A stretch of DNA of 36,761 bases from Westiellopsis prolifica IICB1 (lineage in GTDB: Bacteria > Cyanobacteriota > Cyanobacteriia > Cyanobacteriales > Nostocaceae), in contig NZ_NAPS01000001.1 of NCBI RefSeq assembly GCF_004323185.1, positions 3,439,271 through 3,476,031 of the forward strand, read 5' to 3'. The notes beneath the pieces were generated by a model that saw only the letters and a program-made list of their open reading frames with translations, was not told where the DNA came from and did no database searches. The position numbers and the translations under genes are program-made. Below, piece by piece: positions 23,838-32,783 of the stretch (position 1 is the stretch's first letter; each line of letters starts with the position of its first letter).

Positions 23838-24440
23838 ATGGACGGTTATATGATTTCAGAGGAGTTGCATCTGCATCAAGCGGAGCATTCTCACGATGAA
23901 GAAGGCAATAAAATGTTTGGCTTCGTTGTGTTTTTGTTGTCTGAAAGTGTTATTTTTCTGAGTTTTTTTGCTGGATATATTATTTATAAACTCACAACTC
24001 CTAATTGGTTACCGGCTGGTGTTGATGGGTTAGAGGTGGTTGCGCCTGCTATTAATACGGTGGTTTTGGTTGCTAGTAGTTTTGTGATTTATTTGGCGGA
24101 ACGGGCGCTGCAATGTCACAATTTGTGGAAATATCGCCTGTTTTTATTGGCAACTATGGCGATGGGAATTTACTTTTTGATTGGACAGGCGATTGAGTGG
24201 AGAGGTTTGGAGTTTGGTTTTACTTCTGGCGCGTTTGGTGGAATGTTTTATCTGCTAACGGGTTTTCACGGTTTGCATGTTTTGACTGGAATTTTGTTAC
24301 AGTTAATTATTTTGGTGCGTTCTTTTATTCCGGGTAATTTTGAATCTGGTCATTTTGGTGTGAATGCAACTTCACTTTTTTGGCATTTTGTGGATGTGAT
24401 TTGGATTGTGTTGTTTGTGCTTCTCTACGTTTGGCAGTAA
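23838..24440 (+). CDS. coxC: Heme-copper oxidase subunit III
   Basis: The 200-residue product has five membrane segments, and a histidine-rich N terminus (EELHLHQAEHSHDEEGN) precedes the conserved FGFVVFLLSESVIFLSFF. The family motif GFHGLHVLTGILLQ and the terminal FWHFVDVIWIVLFVLLY are present. Subunit III stabilises subunit I. AAGGAG precedes the ATG. It closes the operon, with a terminator 35 bp later. Confidence 0.93.
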   Translation: MDGYMISEELHLHQAEHSHDEEGNKMFGFVVFLLSESVIFLSFFAGYIIYKLTTPNWLPAGVDGLEVVAPAINTVVLVASSFVIYLAERALQCHNLWKYRLFLLATMAMGIYFLIGQAIEWRGLEFGFTSGAFGGMFYLLTGFHGLHVLTGILLQLIILVRSFIPGNFESGHFGVNATSLFWHFVDVIWIVLFVLLYVWQ

Positions 24441-24474
24441 ATTACCTGACAACCAAAAAACCAAAATCAACGAT

Positions 24475-24520
24475 AAACCGTCTTGGGTGACTTATACCTC
24501 AAGCGGTTTATTTTTGTTTT
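24475..24520 (+). terminator. Terminator of the cox operon
   Basis: AAACCG-CTTG (from 24475) pairs with CAAG-CGGTTT (to 24509) around a central loop and runs into ATTTTTGTTTT. It is placed directly after coxC. Confidence 0.75.
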
Positions 24521-24525
24521 GCTCT

Positions 24526-24597
24526 GAGTGCGATCGCGTAGCGGCTGCTTTGCAGCATTGCTTTCACTAAGCACAAAAGCTAAAGGCGATCGCACTC
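24526..24597. repeat. HIP1-containing inverted repeat
   Basis: GAGTGCGATCGC (24526-24537) and GCGATCGCACTC (24586-24597) are perfect inverted copies, each holding the HIP1 octamer. A small GCTGC-TTT-GCAGC hairpin lies inside. No coding capacity. Confidence 0.7.
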
Positions 24598-24614
24598 ATA
24601 TTTTTTGAAATCAA

Positions 24615-24797
24615 TCAAAAAATTCGATTCAGAAAACGATTCATACTGCGTTTTGCTAAAGCTGTGATCGTAAGTGAAGGATTAGTACAAGCTGTCGAAC
24701 CAGGGATGAGAGAACCATCAACAACAAATAAGTTGCGATCGCCATAGACAAGACCATGAGATAATAAGCAACACGCCGTCAATGCAATATATGTCAA
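24615..24797 (-). pseudogene. C-terminal remnant of a GMC oxidoreductase
   Basis: The frame contains [20 protein letters not shown] followed by an asparagine in [13 protein letters not shown], the conserved C-terminal FAD-binding region of glucose-methanol-choline oxidoreductases (500-600 residues when complete). Only about 50 residues remain, with no start codon of its own beyond a chance TTG. The N-terminal FAD domain is missing. It is a decayed gene. Confidence 0.8.
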
Positions 24798-24869
24798 GTA
24801 AAAGAGTATTAGGAATTTATTAAATTTATAATAACTGTCTTAACTGTCTTAACTGTCCTTGCATTCTCA

Positions 24870-25106
24870 TTAAATATCTGAGAGAGTAAAAACAATCAAG
24901 TTTATAAACATGCATTTTAAGCGACTTCCAGCTTTGGCAAAAGTAAAGACAGACGCTTTCAGGTAGCAATTATATGTGCTGCTGCAATAGTATTGTGCAT
25001 TCTCCACAGGACTAATGTCTTGTGGCGAAAATTGTTGTGTTGAGTTGTCTTTTGCGTGCCATACAGTTCTTGGAATAAAAGGAAAAACCATGAATTTATT
25101 ACGCAA
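24870..25106 (-). other. Unrecognised reading frame, possibly a gene remnant
   Basis: The first 45 residues look protein-like (RNKFMVFPFIPRTVWHAKD, FSPQDISPVENAQYYCSS), and the frame continues upstream without an ATG (LTWEG), while the rest looks random. It lies on the same strand just upstream of the GMC remnant and may be another piece of the same lost operon or gene. I cannot assign a family. Confidence 0.35.
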
Positions 25107-25322
25107 ACCTTCCCAAGTAAGAAATTATAACAGTGGTTTTGATTTGAATCTGGTCGGCTTTATATAGCTGGCTAGATACAACTTCTGGATAATGCGGTGA
25201 TTGCCTACTCATAAAAATATCTTTATGTCAAGTCTTCAGTCGCAGTTTCTTCAAAACGTCCAGAAGCTTTTGTTACTATCACTTTGCTCAAGTTGAGCCA
25301 TTTTGTAACCAAAGGTAAATAT

Positions 25323-25493
25323 ATGGCAGAACTGAATTTCACGATCTACGCACAAGAAAATACTAACTGGTGCTGGGCTGGTTGTTCATATAGTGTTGCC
25401 AAGTTTTATGAGCCAGCAACCTCTTGGACGCAAGCCAAAATTGTCAATGCTGAATTAGGGCGCACAGATTGCGAAATTAATGGTTCACAGTAA
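25323..25493 (+). pseudogene. N-terminal fragment of a papain-like cysteine protease
   Basis: A 56-residue frame from ATG 25323 (AAAGG upstream) with the active-site block QENTNWCWAGCSYSVAKFY, where Q and C match the oxyanion glutamine and nucleophile of AvrRpt2-like (C70) papain-fold peptidases. The catalytic His and Asp part is missing; the frame ends where a reversed SDR fragment begins. It is a truncated gene. Confidence 0.7.
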
Positions 25494-25590
25494 TCGACGC
25501 TTCTTGTTCTGCTAATTTTAACGCGATCGCACGTCCAATTAAGGGCGATGCACCTGTTACAATTGCAACTTTTCCTGCTAAAGATGGCAT
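25477..25590 (-). pseudogene. N-terminal fragment of a short-chain dehydrogenase/reductase
   Basis: Reading the minus strand from ATG 25590 gives MPSLAGKVAIVTGASPLIGR, then AIALKLAEQEASITV before a stop: the first beta-strand and the cofactor-binding TGxxxxxG of the SDR Rossmann fold, 37 residues of about 250. It converges on and overlaps the protease fragment by 17 bp, marking a deletion or rearrangement junction. This frame is shorter than usual gene callers report. Confidence 0.8.
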
Positions 25591-25647
25591 AATCATCCCC
25601 TGTGCAAATGGATACTGAATTTTACTAAGTTGATCTTATTTTTAAAC

Positions 25648-25749
25648 CAATACGGTTCAGTTAAGGATTTTTAGTGCAAAAATTTGACCTGTAGAGACGC
25701 GCCATGGCGCGTCTCTACAAGAGATTGTGGTCTTATCTGAACCGTATTG
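25648..25749. mobile_element. 102-bp non-coding transposable element (MITE), copy 2
   Basis: Base for base the reverse complement of 5258-5359. It starts CAATACGGTTCAGTTAAG and is flanked by a different perfect 10-bp direct repeat, ATTTTTAAAC (25638-25647 and 25750-25759). Different duplications at the two sites show independent insertion, and perfect identity shows that at least one insertion is recent. Confidence 0.92.
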
Positions 25750-25763
25750 ATTTTTAAACAAGC

Positions 25764-25903
25764 TGTCGTAACGACACAAACTTCTGTCGTAACGACACAA
25801 ACTTCTGTCGTAAGGACACTAACTTTTGTCGTAAGGACACTAACTTTTGTCGTAAGGACACTAACTTTTGTCGTAAGGACACTAACTTTTGTCGTAAGGA
25901 CAC
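25764..25903. repeat. 21-bp tandem repeat array, 6 full units and a partial one
   Basis: Units begin at 25764, 25785, 25806, 25827, 25848, 25869 and 25890 (partial). The first two read TGTCGTAACGACACAAACTTC; the next four read TGTCGTAAGGACACTAACTTT. The head of the first type, TGTCGTAACGACA, is an inverted repeat. There are no spacers, so not CRISPR. It begins 5 bp after the target duplication of the 102-bp element. Confidence 0.9.
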
Positions 25904-25973
25904 GATAGTTTGATTAGTTCATCGCACAATACGCTTAGTGAGCAGAATAATTGATCCAGCAAAAAAATCCTAA

Positions 25974-25995
25974 AGACGCGCCATGGCACGTCTCT
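25974..25995. repeat. Degenerate GAGACGCG palindrome fragment
   Basis: AGACGCGCCATGGCACGTCTCT resembles the centre of the 102-bp element with one substitution breaking the symmetry (key parts AGACGCG, CCATGG, CACGTCTCT). No terminal repeats are nearby, so it is a decayed relic. Confidence 0.6.
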
Positions 25996-26039
25996 GGTGA
26001 GTTTAAATGTCAATCGAATTATCTTAATCTCAACAAATA

Positions 26040-26780
26040 TTATCTTCTAGTAGCGCTCAAATAACTTGCTAAAGCTTCAGAACCACCGATGTGTTGACCA
26101 TCAATAAATACTTGGGGAACAGTTGTTGCACCTGCGATCGCTTTTAAGGAATGAGTGGTCGCATCTTTACCCAAGACAATTTCTTCGTAGTCTAAACCAT
26201 TTTGCTTGAGCATTTCTTTGGCACGCGCACAGTAGGGACAACCGGGTTTTGTAAACAGAGAAACCAATTTCGGTTTGACTGCGCTTGGGTTAATATACCT
26301 CAGCATTGTCTCAGCATCAGATACCTTAAAGGGATCTCCTGGTTCTTCAGGTTCAATAAACATCTTTTCAACAACGCCATCTTTGACTAACATTGAATAG
26401 CGCCAAGACCGTTTGCCAAACCCCAGGTCTGATTTATCGACTAGCATACCCATGCCTTCAGTAAAATCACCATTGCCATCGGGTATAAAAGTTAGATTTT
26501 CTGCTTCCTGATCCTTTGCCCATTCATTCATCACAAAGGTATCATTGACAGACACACAGACAATTTCATCTACACCATTGTCTTTAAAAGTATTCGCCAA
26601 CTGATTGTAGCCTGGAACATGAGCTGATGAACAAGTGGGTGTAAAAGCCCCAGGTAGAGAAAAAACTACAACAGTCTTACCTTTAAACAGTTCATCAGTT
26701 GTCACATTCACCCACTGATCATTCTGGCGCAAACGAAATGTGGTGTTGGGAACTCTTTTTCCTTCATTATTTGGCAACAT
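26040..26780 (-). CDS. Peroxiredoxin-glutaredoxin hybrid
   Basis: A 246-residue fusion. The N-terminal Prx5-type peroxiredoxin (about 1-160) has the peroxidatic cysteine in [15 protein letters not shown]. The C-terminal glutaredoxin (about 170-246) has the CPYC active site in [15 protein letters not shown] and the glutathione-binding [19 protein letters not shown]. Such hybrids reduce hydrogen peroxide and alkyl peroxides using glutathione without a separate glutaredoxin. Both halves are complete. The gene reads alone; a MITE-like repeat lies upstream. Confidence 0.93.
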   Translation of the reverse strand: MLPNNEGKRVPNTTFRLRQNDQWVNVTTDELFKGKTVVVFSLPGAFTPTCSSAHVPGYNQLANTFKDNGVDEIVCVSVNDTFVMNEWAKDQEAENLTFIPDGNGDFTEGMGMLVDKSDLGFGKRSWRYSMLVKDGVVEKMFIEPEEPGDPFKVSDAETMLRYINPSAVKPKLVSLFTKPGCPYCARAKEMLKQNGLDYEEIVLGKDATTHSLKAIAGATTVPQVFIDGQHIGGSEALASYLSATRR

Positions 26781-26872
26781 AACTAAGTTTACTCCTGGGA
26801 AGTTTGCTAATTAAAGCGTACTCGTTATGAATATGCTTGTCAACTTTCTCAAAAATGGGTGTAATAAGCTGT

Positions 26873-26964
26873 TATACCATTTCACAAAAAACCTGATACA
26901 AATACAGACCCTGTAGAGACGCGATATATCGCGTCTCTACATTATTTATGTGTATCGCGATTTA
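26873..26964. repeat. MITE-like repeat abutting the amylase gene
   Basis: One end is ATACCATTTCAC; the centre (26913-26940) is the 28-bp GAGACGCG palindrome with ATATAT in the middle; the other side (ATTATTTATGTGTATCGCGA) matches the complement of 15333-15353. The second terminal repeat is missing: similarity ends at the amylase stop codon. Confidence 0.65.
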
Positions 26965-28908
26965 AGACTCCCGTCCGGAAGCCCAGGTGTCACGCCATTT
27001 CACAGTACCTTCACCAGCAATTACCCAGCGTCGAGAAACTAGATTTTCCCGTAGGGGAGAACCTCCTTCGCGCCACATGGCGTATTTGTAGCTGATTAGC
27101 TTACCAGCACTTTCATCAAAGGGAATTTCAGCAAACCAGGTGTTGGAGTTGATGTATTCTAGTGGATAGGCTTTACCGATGTCCCAGTTACCAAGTTCGG
27201 GACAATTTCCTGTCACCACGATGGTTTCTCCGGGTTGAGTGCGTACACCATTGAGTTGTACTCGGATAATAGTTTGGCCTTTGACACGTTCACCAACATG
27301 ACTGATGGCGATCGCTTCTTTGGGTGCAAGTTCCAAATTATAAATCTTCCCGTCTTTAACCTCAAATTTGCGTCCGGTTAGTAAACAAGTGTGTTCCCGA
27401 TCTGGTAATTCAGTGTCAACTGCCTCTACACTAACAGCATCACCTCTATTTAATGCGACAAAACAACGAGAGTCACGATAGCGGCGCACATAGCAATAAA
27501 CATCTGGTGTAATATATTTTTGCCATTGACTACCCATTGATAGTGCTGGGTTAAGACGGCGTAGTCCGGAAAGTTTGCGGACATCTCGATAGATGGAGGT
27601 ATCAGTATCCCAAGATTCCATCATCGGACGATTGTAGGGATCGTTATTACCGTAGATATTATCATCACCGTTAGTATCATTATGCAGGTATTGTTCTGTA
27701 CCATAAAATAGGCAAGGGATACCGCGAGTAGTCATCAACAAAATCACCGCTAATCGCAAGATTTCGGGATCAGGGTTGATAGTTTGAAAACGGTGCATAT
27801 CATGGTTGTCGATGAAGGTGATGAGTTCGGTTGCACCGTTATAGCGATAGTCTAGATCTAATACGTTCTGAACCAAGTAAAAACCTTGTTCATCATACTT
27901 AGCTAAACCTTGGCGAATTGCCATACACAAGCCAAAATCGAGGATACTCATCCCGGAGTTATTGACGAATTCTACAGCGCGATCGTCGTTAGGATTGCTG
28001 TAAATCCATTCGCCAAAAATAAATACATCTGGTTTGTGATTGTACATCTCACCATTAAACTCTTGCCAAAACCAGATTGGCATATGCTTAACAGTATCTA
28101 CTCGTAATGCATCCACACCCCGGTCTAACCACTGTTTGATTGCAGACTTAATATAGTTGCGGTACTGAATATTGTTTTCGTTAAAAGTGGCTAGTCCTGA
28201 TAATTCACAATTTTGGACTTGCCAATCGTCTTCCCAATTGGTAACTTCACCGTAATGGTGATACCAATGGTCTTTGTCATCATTAAAATCGGCAATTTTT
28301 ACTCCATCATCATATAATTCGCCTTTACTACCACCAGTGTCTGGGCTACTATGATTACAAACAATATCTAACACTAGTTTCATATTGCGTTTATGCAATT
28401 CTGCAATCAGGCGATCGAAAACAGTGTTTTTCTGATCTTGAGTTTTATTGAGAGAAGGATCATCATCAGCAGCAATATAGCGGGGATTGATGCGTTTAAA
28501 ATCTTTTGTCCAATAACCATGAATAGCAGCACTTTCAATAAATAATTCTTCCACTTGTTCAAACAAGGGAGTTAACCAAATCGCAGTGACTCCTAAATTC
28601 TTGAGATAATCGAGTTTGTCAATCACCCCTTGCAAATCTCCACCCCAGTATTTACCCCATTCTTCACGATTGGGATCATAAAGTTCAGCATTTATCCCTT
28701 GACTATTGTCAGGATCTCCATCATAAAAGCGGTCAACAACAATAAAGTAAAGCGTTTCTTGGCGAAATTCAATATCTCTGGTGTAGAGAAATTCCAAGTC
28801 AATTTCTGTATCTGATGGTGGGGTTTGGACAATTGCTTCGACTTCTGCTGCTGGATTTTCAACTTTGTATTGAGCATCTGAAGTTTGAGAAGGAGGATTT
28901 GCTACCAT
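26962..28908 (-). CDS. GH13 alpha-amylase / cyclomaltodextrin-type glucanotransferase with CBM20 domain
   Basis: A 648-residue enzyme acting on alpha-1,4-glucans. The GH13 regions are complete: DIVCNHSSP (region I), GVDALRVDTVKH with the nucleophile aspartate (II), FIFGEWIYS with the acid/base glutamate (III) and TFIDNHDMHRF (IV). The last 100 residues or so (RVQLNGVRTQPGETIVVTGN, CPELGNWDIGKA) form a CBM20 starch-binding domain, a layout typical of CGTases and some amylases. No signal peptide is visible, so it may act on internal glycogen. Hydrolase or transferase activity cannot be settled from the sequence. The stop codon lies on the border of a dispersed repeat. Confidence 0.88.
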   Translation of the reverse strand: MVANPPSQTSDAQYKVENPAAEVEAIVQTPPSDTEIDLEFLYTRDIEFRQETLYFIVVDRFYDGDPDNSQGINAELYDPNREEWGKYWGGDLQGVIDKLDYLKNLGVTAIWLTPLFEQVEELFIESAAIHGYWTKDFKRINPRYIAADDDPSLNKTQDQKNTVFDRLIAELHKRNMKLVLDIVCNHSSPDTGGSKGELYDDGVKIADFNDDKDHWYHHYGEVTNWEDDWQVQNCELSGLATFNENNIQYRNYIKSAIKQWLDRGVDALRVDTVKHMPIWFWQEFNGEMYNHKPDVFIFGEWIYSNPNDDRAVEFVNNSGMSILDFGLCMAIRQGLAKYDEQGFYLVQNVLDLDYRYNGATELITFIDNHDMHRFQTINPDPEILRLAVILLMTTRGIPCLFYGTEQYLHNDTNGDDNIYGNNDPYNRPMMESWDTDTSIYRDVRKLSGLRRLNPALSMGSQWQKYITPDVYCYVRRYRDSRCFVALNRGDAVSVEAVDTELPDREHTCLLTGRKFEVKDGKIYNLELAPKEAIAISHVGERVKGQTIIRVQLNGVRTQPGETIVVTGNCPELGNWDIGKAYPLEYINSNTWFAEIPFDESAGKLISYKYAMWREGGSPLRENLVSRRWVIAGEGTVKWRDTWASGRES

Positions 28909-29324
28909 AGGTAAGTTGATAAATTAATTAAATTGATAATTTGGTCAAGAAACGCGGATTTGGAGAAATTAATTATCTGCTTGTACGCTTCTTTCCATCG
29001 CAAGTATCTATTTATTTATTCAAAAAAGACATCTATCCCTAGTTAGGGTTTTTTAGAACTTGCGATAGATTTACGAACTAAACTTGATTGTTTATATTAA
29101 CTAGTTATTAACTATTATTTATTTTTGGCATTTGTATCTAGTTTAGGTATTAATGATTTTTTTATAAAACAAAAAAAATGTCATGCTACCAGAGAATGGG
29201 TTTTTTGTTCAACAGATGGATATATAGCAATCCTAAATCATTGGTTCCAGACAAGATCCCCGATTTCTATAAGAAATCGGGGATCTAAAATACTCAAATA
29301 TTCAAATATTCAGAGGGTAACAAT
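28909..29324. other. Divergent intergenic region, amylase/antiporter
   Basis: This 416-bp region must hold promoters for both divergent genes. A dispersed hairpin lies at 29255-29285. No gene seen. Confidence 0.45.
29255..29285. repeat. Dispersed palindrome GATCCCCGATTTCT
   Basis: GATCCCCGATTTCT (29255-29268) pairs perfectly with AGAAATCGGGGATC (29272-29285). Together with the preceding AGACAA it is homologous to 13726-13756. It lies 40 bp before the antiporter start and could affect its expression. Confidence 0.7.
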
Positions 29325-31403
29325 TTGCTACTACAAAGCCCAATTATTGCATTTACAATCCTGTTATTAGTCATCTTCACCGTACCACCCATTTTTGAAA
29401 AGCTACGGCTACCCGGATTGGTAGGTTTGTTAATCGCAGGTGTATTACTTGGTGAAAACGGACTCAAGTTATTAAACTCAGAATCTGAAACAATCAAGTT
29501 GCTATCGGAAATTGGTAAAGTTTACTTGATGTTCGTAGCAGGTTTAGAAATTGATCTTGAGCAGTTTCGCAAAACTAGAAATCGATCAATCGGATTTGGA
29601 ACTTTAACGTTCATAGTACCTTTAATTGCTGGAATTGTTGTTGGGAGATTATTTAATTTTAGTTGGAATACTTCTGTTTTAATAGGTTCTTTACTAGCTT
29701 CCCATACTTTGTTGGCATATCCAATTGTCAGTCGCTTGGGTGTGGTGACAAATGAAGCTGTGACAGTGACAATTGGCGCCACAATTTTTACTGATACTGG
29801 TGCTTTGTTAGTGCTAGCAATTTGTGTTGGTATTCATGGTGGAGAATTTACAGCTCTGAGTTTGATTACTCTTTTAGGGGGATTAGCTATTTACTCTGCT
29901 GTTGTTTTATTTGGTTTTGACTGGGCAGGAAAAGAATTTTTTAGACGTTCTGGTGATGAACAAGGTAATCAATTTTTATTTATCTTGTTGGCATTATTTA
30001 TAGCATCTGTTGGAGCGCAGGTAATTGGCGTTGAAAAAATTGTTGGTGCATTTTTAGCAGGTTTGGCTGTCAATGATGTTTTAGGACGTAGCCCTGTTAA
30101 AGAAAAAGTTGAGTTTGTGGGTAGTGTTTTATTTATCCCTTGTTTTTTTGTAGACATGGGATTATTAATTGATATTCCTGCCTTTATCAAAACTCTCAGT
30201 TCAGTTTGGTTAGCTGTGGCAATTGTAGTGGGTTTAATTGGTAGTAAATTCTTAGCTGCATTTATAGCTAAATTATTGTATCGCTATAATACACCGGAAA
30301 TGCTGACGATGTGGTCATTGTCACTACCACAAGTTGCAGCTACACTAGCAGCAGCTTTAGTTGCCTATGAAACAGTTAATCCTGCGGGTGAACGGTTAAT
30401 AAATGAGGGTGTGTTGAATAGTGTAATTGTGTTGATGCTGGTAACTTCAATACTTGGCCCAGTGATTACAGCACGATTTGCAACTAGGCTAACAGTTTCT
30501 CAAACTGACTGGGCAAAAGATAAACTATCTACGTGGTGGCAAAAAACAGATAGTCATGATCTGAATTTCGATGAACAAACCCAGTATCCATTCACTGTTG
30601 TTGTTCCCCTATATAATCCCCAAACTCAGCGCTATTTGATCGAAATGGCTGCACTATTAGCGCGTCACGAATCAGGAAAGATTATTCCACTAGCGATCGC
30701 CAAAGGTCATGTACAAATGGATGATCCGCGCTTAACAACAGCGCTTGATCAAAGTCAGCAACGTTTGAAGAGTGTTTTGGAAATTAGTCAAGAATTTGGT
30801 GTGGAAGTCTTACCAGCAGTCCGAATTGATGACGATGTTGCTTTGGGAATTTGTCGTACTAGTCGCGAACAAAACGCCAGCTTAGTTGTCATGGGTTGGT
30901 CACGTAACACAGGCATTCGCGCCCGCTTGTTTGGTAATGTGATCGATAGCGTGTTTTGGTCTTCTCACTGTCCGGTAGCTGTGACAAGATTGTTAAGTAG
31001 TCCGACTACTATCCAGCGCATTCTTGTACCAGTGGGAGATTTAACACCTCAAACTATAGGCGCTGTCAGGTTTGCCCAAATTTTAGCAGATGCGAATCAC
31101 GCAGAGGTAGTACTCTTACATGTGGGCGATCGCAGAACACCCGAAATCCAAGTTGACAAGTTTAAGTCCGAACTGTCTGGTATAGCTTCTCAAAGTAAAT
31201 TACAAGTAAATATCGACATCCAAACCACTACTGGTGATGATGTGGCTGGGATTATTATTCGTGAAGCCAAAGCATTTGATTTAGTTGTTTTGCGCTCGAC
31301 TCGTTATCGTACCGCCGGTGGATTAGCAGTTAGCGAAGTGACAAGTCAGGTAATTAAAGAGTTGACTTGCTCAATTGTATTGTTGGGAGAACCTCATTCT
31401 TGA
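29325..31403 (+). CDS. Kef/NhaS-type cation:proton antiporter with two C-terminal UspA domains
   Basis: A 692-residue membrane protein. Residues 1-390 form a CPA2-type Na+/H+ exchanger domain with about 12 hydrophobic segments (PPIFEKLRLPGLVGLLIAGV near the start, FVAGLEIDLEQF, ASHTLLAYPIV). Two universal-stress domains follow in the cytoplasm: about 425-560 (ending VVMGWSRNTG, SHCPVAVTR) and 565-690 (ILVPVGDLTPQT, ending TCSIVLLGEP). The start is TTG 29325, preceded by AGAGGG. It exchanges K+ or Na+ for protons; the UspA part may sense nucleotides. It ends 1 bp from the convergent selenium-binding protein gene. Confidence 0.88.
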   Translation: MLLQSPIIAFTILLLVIFTVPPIFEKLRLPGLVGLLIAGVLLGENGLKLLNSESETIKLLSEIGKVYLMFVAGLEIDLEQFRKTRNRSIGFGTLTFIVPLIAGIVVGRLFNFSWNTSVLIGSLLASHTLLAYPIVSRLGVVTNEAVTVTIGATIFTDTGALLVLAICVGIHGGEFTALSLITLLGGLAIYSAVVLFGFDWAGKEFFRRSGDEQGNQFLFILLALFIASVGAQVIGVEKIVGAFLAGLAVNDVLGRSPVKEKVEFVGSVLFIPCFFVDMGLLIDIPAFIKTLSSVWLAVAIVVGLIGSKFLAAFIAKLLYRYNTPEMLTMWSLSLPQVAATLAAALVAYETVNPAGERLINEGVLNSVIVLMLVTSILGPVITARFATRLTVSQTDWAKDKLSTWWQKTDSHDLNFDEQTQYPFTVVVPLYNPQTQRYLIEMAALLARHESGKIIPLAIAKGHVQMDDPRLTTALDQSQQRLKSVLEISQEFGVEVLPAVRIDDDVALGICRTSREQNASLVVMGWSRNTGIRARLFGNVIDSVFWSSHCPVAVTRLLSSPTTIQRILVPVGDLTPQTIGAVRFAQILADANHAEVVLLHVGDRRTPEIQVDKFKSELSGIASQSKLQVNIDIQTTTGDDVAGIIIREAKAFDLVVLRSTRYRTAGGLAVSEVTSQVIKELTCSIVLLGEPHS

Positions 31404-31404
31404 T

Positions 31405-32757
31405 TTATACCCAAATATCAGAGGTAACATCACCACCAGGATAGCGGATCTCATGAGCGCGGGCGGGACCATTTGGTTCTTGACCAAAATCAACGTAGAA
31501 ATTTTCGTTAATTTTCATCCCGCCATTTTCAGTATCACAATCAATTTGCAGTAAATAGGAACCTGTTTTAGACAAATCAGGATAAAACTGATTATCCCAA
31601 CTACTAAATAGGGAGTTTGTCACATAAAGCCGCTTGCCATCAAGGCTCAGTTGTAACATTTGTGGTCCACCAGCTAGTTTATTTCCTTGCACTTCCCCAG
31701 CTTTACCTAGTAAACCACCACACCAAACTTGACCTGTGAGTTTAGGTTGGAAAGGATTACTGATGTGGTACTGGCGAATATCGCCGTGTAACCAGTTAGA
31801 AAAATAGACAAAGCGATCGTCCATTGAAATTAAAATATCAGTAATCAACGATGGCACTGGAATCGGCCAACCTTCCACTTCTACCGATGGAATGTCAATA
31901 ACTTTCTCTACGTCCCAGTGTCCGTTAGCTTTATACCAATGCCAAATATTACTGCTAAGTGCTGCACCAACAAACCCGTGAGTACTATTAGGATTGTGGT
32001 GAAAGCGCACTTCCAGAGGAATTAATCCTTCTTCACCTAAGTCAACAGTTTGAATAATTTCGTGTTTTGACCAATCCCAAAAATGCAATTGATGTCCATA
32101 ATTGCCAGCTGTAACATCGTTAAGGTCAAAGCCGGGATAATAAGTTTTAGGTGCGCCCCACTCACTACTTACCATGACATTATGGCGTGGTTGATACCAA
32201 AAGTCATAGTTAAACTGCATAGCATCAGCTTGGTGTTCCCAGCGTCCAGCAATTTCAAAATTCTCATCCAGCAATAAAAAGCCACCTGGACCATTACCCT
32301 CACTGTCGCCTAACATGGAAATCATCACATGACTATCAGCTAGACAGTGGACTGTGTGCGGTGCTGTTAAATTTGTTTTTTCTTTAATTGCTTCCGGTTC
32401 AATAATTTTATACAGTTTAGGGGCGCGAGCATCTATTGTATCAACAATATAAATTCGGCTAGAACGTTGCCCTGGAATTACTAAAAATCGTCGGGATTTA
32501 CTGTGATCACCGTGACAAGAACTACACGCATTCCAACCAAAATGATGTAACTCATCACCAATATAAGGCATGGGTAGGCGATTAATTACTTGGGAATAGG
32601 TAGGAGAGTTAGGATCAACGTCTATAGTGGCAAGATAATCTGGTGCTGCAATATCCGTACCCGTGTAGAGGGCTATTGTATAAAGGATTTTTTCCCGTTC
32701 AGCTTTGATTGCTGCTTCTGGAGAAGCATAGCCAGGACCACAGCAAGCATGACTCAT
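31405..32757 (-). CDS. Selenium-binding protein 56 family (SBP56/methanethiol oxidase-like)
   Basis: A 450-residue beta-propeller protein. It begins [20 protein letters not shown], has [11 protein letters not shown] with the conserved CSSCH, then [11 protein letters not shown], and ends with [15 protein letters not shown]56 proteins bind selenium through cysteine; bacterial and human relatives oxidise methanethiol to formaldehyde, H2S and H2O2 with copper. I chose ATG 32757, preceded by AGGAG; an in-frame start 99 nt earlier lies inside the upstream NIL gene. The NIL gene ends 26 bp before it, so the two form an operon, suggesting a sulfur-related role. Confidence 0.88.
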   Translation of the reverse strand: MSHACCGPGYASPEAAIKAEREKILYTIALYTGTDIAAPDYLATIDVDPNSPTYSQVINRLPMPYIGDELHHFGWNACSSCHGDHSKSRRFLVIPGQRSSRIYIVDTIDARAPKLYKIIEPEAIKEKTNLTAPHTVHCLADSHVMISMLGDSEGNGPGGFLLLDENFEIAGRWEHQADAMQFNYDFWYQPRHNVMVSSEWGAPKTYYPGFDLNDVTAGNYGHQLHFWDWSKHEIIQTVDLGEEGLIPLEVRFHHNPNSTHGFVGAALSSNIWHWYKANGHWDVEKVIDIPSVEVEGWPIPVPSLITDILISMDDRFVYFSNWLHGDIRQYHISNPFQPKLTGQVWCGGLLGKAGEVQGNKLAGGPQMLQLSLDGKRLYVTNSLFSSWDNQFYPDLSKTGSYLLQIDCDTENGGMKINENFYVDFGQEPNGPARAHEIRYPGGDVTSDIWV

Positions 32758-32783
32758 ATTTTTATCTCCTAATTTCAGTAAAA

